A stretch of DNA of 64,000 bases, taken from JAABRU01 sp050180235 (GTDB lineage Bacteria > Desulfobacterota > Desulfobacteria > Desulfobacterales > Desulfococcaceae). The notes under the pieces are model-generated. The model was not told where the DNA came from and searched no databases. It worked only from the letters and a program-made list of their open reading frames with translations. Of the stretch, positions 63,748 to 64,000 are shown in pieces (within the stretch, counting starts at the first letter, position 1; each line of letters opens with the position of its first letter). The position numbers were made by a program, and so were the translations under genes. The stretch is from positions 39,523-103,522 of the forward strand of contig JBFXEJ010000008.1 in assembly GCA_050180235.1 (NCBI GenBank). Reading direction: 5' to 3'.

Positions 63748-63994
63748 ATACCAATTCGCCATTGATTTGATCCAAATTTCAGAAAATCCCATCCTGAGAG
63801 GTGGCAGGAGGGTGTGTTTCATAAGTATGTTTTCAATGGCGAATTGGTATAAGATTTGACAACTTGTCAAATCTGTCCGCCCCCGGTTCCGGGCTGATCC
63901 GGAGTGCAATAATTAAGCGTAGCGGTTTTTGCACACATACGGAACTGCGGAAAAACTGACAATATTGGATTAAACCAATGGCGAAACGGTATAA
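63748..63994. repeat. ATACCAATTC palindromic element, copy 4 (composite)
   Basis: An inner unit 63748-63850 (ATACCAATTCGCCATTGATT ... GCGAATTGGTAT) is followed by a GGAGTGCAATAATTAAGCG module and a second right end CCAATGGCGAAACGGTAT near 63990. The rest of 63581-64000 holds no gene. Confidence 0.7.
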
Positions 63995-64000
63995 TACAAA

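Overview
The window reads as a chromosome segment of a sulfate-reducing Desulfobacterota bacterium, most likely a Desulfobacterales member such as a Desulfonema-like filament. This placement is inferred from gene content, not measured. It rests on a DVU0772-family protein, futalosine-pathway mqnD, a TauE/SafE exporter, an ADP-forming acyl-CoA synthetase next to an enoyl-CoA hydratase, a probable selenoprotein with a CFI-box-like tail, and very heavy interspersed palindromic repeats.

Layout. 1-3123 is the end of a glycerol-3-phosphate ABC transporter operon (ugpA, ugpE) closed by a glycerol-1-phosphate dehydrogenase gene. 3169-5473 holds a DVU0772 protein, a Cys-rich protein and a complete IS1-family element with 25-bp perfect terminal repeats. 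5474-18939 is a defence-type region: a leftward four-gene Wadjet (jetABCD) operon sits between a truncated and a full-length copy of a DUF3686-type AAA ATPase gene. 19170-20335 is an Rpn-like nuclease gene split by a 192-bp MITE. 20650-25952 is a two-gene conflict module, a four-TIR protein translationally coupled to an nSTAND1 NTPase with two seven-bladed WD40 propellers.

A tRNA-Val/tRNA-Asp operon (26270-26520) is followed by small genes (CoA-binding protein, zinc ribbon, M48 peptidase, a DUF4258/DUF2283-like pair, TerA-like, Uma2, mqnD). 33633-37200 is a tandem pair of ATPase-nuclease fusions. 37933-40974 is a sensor, histidine kinase and sigma-54 response-regulator operon. 41000-42885 is a tandem duplication of a nuclease-like gene carrying a 27-bp coding repeat. 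44290-46966 holds divergent TauE/SafE and DUF169 genes around a promoter region with dyads and a sigma-54-like site. 49078-51920 is an envelope pair (LPS-kinase-like, YejM-like). 52089-54233 is an AT-rich CoiA-like nuclease with a long coiled coil. 54259-57217 is the CoA-metabolism pair. 57804-62662 carries a queuosine-precursor transporter, an EF-hand membrane protein and SohB. 62867-63580 is a predicted HMA-rhodanese selenoprotein with an in-frame UGA and a SECIS-like hairpin.

The strongest leads are the selenoprotein, the TIR/nSTAND1/WD40 module, the Wadjet island flanked by a duplicated gene 5' end, and a set of MITE-like families, one of which shares its end with a fossil IS1-type element in the same window.
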